Source of the DNA: Blautia sp. An81
GTDB lineage: Bacteria; Bacillota; Clostridia; Lachnospirales; Lachnospiraceae
Assembly: GCF_002161285.1 (NCBI RefSeq)
Contig: NZ_NFHH01000010.1
Span: forward strand, 62,001 to 126,000
Length of the DNA: 64,000 bases
Direction: 5' to 3'
Shown: in pieces, positions 62,820 to 64,000 of the stretch
Position numbering within the stretch: position 1 is the first letter of the stretch
Layout of the letters: the number at the start of each line of letters is the position of its first letter
Notes under the pieces: generated by a model
Told to the model about the DNA's origin: nothing
Databases searched by the model: none
Seen by the model: the letters and a program-made list of their open reading frames with translations, nothing else
Position numbers and translations under genes: made by a program

Positions 62820-63998
62820 TTATTTTTTCCCCTTTTGCATATATTTCTCATGAAATTCTTCTGCAGGAATCGGCCTGCAGTAATAATATCCCTGGCCAAA
62901 ATCACAGCCCAGCTCCTGGATCATCTGTTCATTTTCTTTTGTCTCGATTCCTTCTGCCACAGTAGAAATCTCCAGGCTCCTGCTGATCATAATAATATGT
63001 TCAAGGATAATTTTCTGCTTCTGTTGGTCTGTCCCGTCTATTCCTTCCATAAATCCTTTGTCCAGTTTCAGCTCGTCAATATCCAGTTTTCCAAGAGTAT
63101 TCAAAGAAGAATAGCCGCTGCCGAAATCATCCATGGAAATCCGGAATCCGATTTCTTTCAGACTTGCGATAACCTGATTAAGCTTATCTATATTTTCCAT
63201 TGCAAGCCCTTCCAGAATTTCCAGAGTGATCCATCTGGCCGGCGTCTCGTATTTTTCGATGAGCTTTTCCATCCTCCCCACATAATCAGTCTCATAGAAA
63301 AGAATCTTTGAATGATTTACAGACACCGGTATTGGCCGTATTCCCTGGTCGATCCATTTCCGGATAAGGCGGCAGACCTGTTCGGTCATATACATATCCA
63401 GCACAGCGCAAAAACCATTGCTCTCAAATATAGGGATAAACTGTCCCGGATAGATCACTTTTCCGTCCCCGCGTATCCATCTGACCAGTGCCTCTGCTCC
63501 GGACAGTCTGCCGGTCCTCAGGTCAAACTTAGGTTGGAGATACATTTTAAATTCTCCGTTTTCCAGGGCCTGGTTCATATGAGACTCCACATAATTCTGA
63601 AGGATTTCTTCCTGGTGCAGGTTCAGATCATAAAACCAAATACTATTTCTGGGAAGGCTTCTGGCCTTTTCCAGAGCAAACATAGTATGGGTCGTCTGCA
63701 TAGTCGCAGTGTCCGTTTTTATCCCTTGAGGAATAAGAGAAATACCGCAGTACATCTGGATATCATAATCATGATTCAAATTTGCGGAAAAAGCCGCGAT
63801 CTTTTCCATGATATCCTGTATCCTTCTCTGGATTTCTTTACGCTCTTCTCCCTTCAGCAGTACCAGGAACATATCTGCAGAGTTTCTGCAGAAATACTCC
63901 CCTTCTCCCGTGTTTTCCTCCAATACATCTTTTACATGACAGAGGAGACTGTCCGCCTGATTTCTTCCGAAAATTTCATTGATAAATTTAAACTGGCG
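62820..63998 (-). CDS. Degenerate GGDEF plus active EAL protein, cut by the right edge
   Basis: The frame is open to the window end, so the N-terminus is missing. The visible start is a GGDEF-like domain (FKFINEIFG) whose active site reads NSADMF and is therefore inactive as a cyclase. The EAL domain is complete: LSGAEALVRW, SVNHSK, ITLEILEG, SMDDFGSGYSS, the catalytic Lys in IDELKLDKG, AEGIETKEN and FGQGYYYCRPIP. It is predicted to be a c-di-GMP phosphodiesterase. A TTG at 63923 is internal and is not the start. Confidence 0.9.
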   Translation of the reverse strand, partial: RQFKFINEIFGRNQADSLLCHVKDVLEENTGEGEYFCRNSADMFLVLLKGEERKEIQRRIQDIMEKIAAFSANLNHDYDIQMYCGISLIPQGIKTDTATMQTTHTMFALEKARSLPRNSIWFYDLNLHQEEILQNYVESHMNQALENGEFKMYLQPKFDLRTGRLSGAEALVRWIRGDGKVIYPGQFIPIFESNGFCAVLDMYMTEQVCRLIRKWIDQGIRPIPVSVNHSKILFYETDYVGRMEKLIEKYETPARWITLEILEGLAMENIDKLNQVIASLKEIGFRISMDDFGSGYSSLNTLGKLDIDELKLDKGFMEGIDGTDQQKQKIILEHIIMISRSLEISTVAEGIETKENEQMIQELGCDFGQGYYYCRPIPAEEFHEKYMQKGKK

Positions 63999-64000
63999 GA

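Overview
The window reads as chromosome of a low-to-mid GC Gram-positive anaerobe of the Clostridia, most likely a Lachnospiraceae member. Strong AGGAGG-type ribosome sites, TTG/GTG starts, TTGACA/TATAAT promoters, a Gram-positive LexA box and ECF transporters all point this way. A methylene-THF reductase set of MetF, MetV and an RnfC2-like protein is the arrangement known from acetogens that use the Wood-Ljungdahl pathway. A Blautia-like acetogen would fit well, but the genus is an inference. Almost every gene lies on the minus strand. No tRNA, rRNA, CRISPR array, prophage or insertion sequence was recognised.

Layout. 1-1.6 kb: the end of a D-2-hydroxyacid dehydrogenase, then a two-gene unit (unknown protein plus YccF) behind a yybP-ykoY manganese riboswitch. 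1.7-5.5 kb: the rnfC2-metV-metF operon, preceded by a compact pseudoknotted leader RNA with its own promoter and terminator. 5.6-9.5 kb: a beta-glucoside PTS IIBCA, 6-phospho-beta-glucosidase and a MerR-like regulator. 9.7-16 kb: a MacB-type ABC transporter and a two-component system with an overlooked 54-residue membrane protein. 16-21 kb: an Fe-S aldo-keto reductase, a frameshifted small gene, an orphan histidine kinase and xylulokinase. 21-25.5 kb: a decayed ABC/response-regulator fusion, an SOS-controlled Y-family polymerase with a YolD-like partner, and a divergent J-domain protein. 25.5-30.6 kb: a sugar-phosphate isomerase with a LacI regulator, a double Nudix protein, and a GntR-controlled ABC-2 transporter.

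31-41 kb: a myo-inositol catabolic operon iolA-C-D-B-(Fe-ADH)-G-E with an upstream LacI-type regulator. Its Fe-ADH is unusual, and no IolJ-like aldolase is visible. 41-45 kb: a truncated MacB-like protein, an AGCS Na+/amino-acid symporter and a divergent LysR regulator. 45-49.4 kb: the ribDEAH riboflavin operon under an FMN riboswitch. 49.4-50.6 kb: a GPH-family transporter pseudogene. 50.7-55.5 kb: an operon that joins ribokinase, a complete ECF transporter (S, T, two ATPases) and nucleoside hydrolase, which suggests nucleoside uptake and cleavage. 55.7-58.6 kb: a broken Crp-like regulator and a P-type ATPase. 58.7 kb to the end: a DUF362 protein and a c-di-GMP cassette (EAL, GGDEF, receiver-HD-GYP, HPt) that runs off the right edge.

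Two themes stand out. First, structured leader RNAs control several operons, including one I cannot classify in front of the acetogenic reductase. Second, gene decay is frequent: at least seven loci are broken, and at three of them the surviving 3' ends of two unrelated genes meet at a deletion scar.
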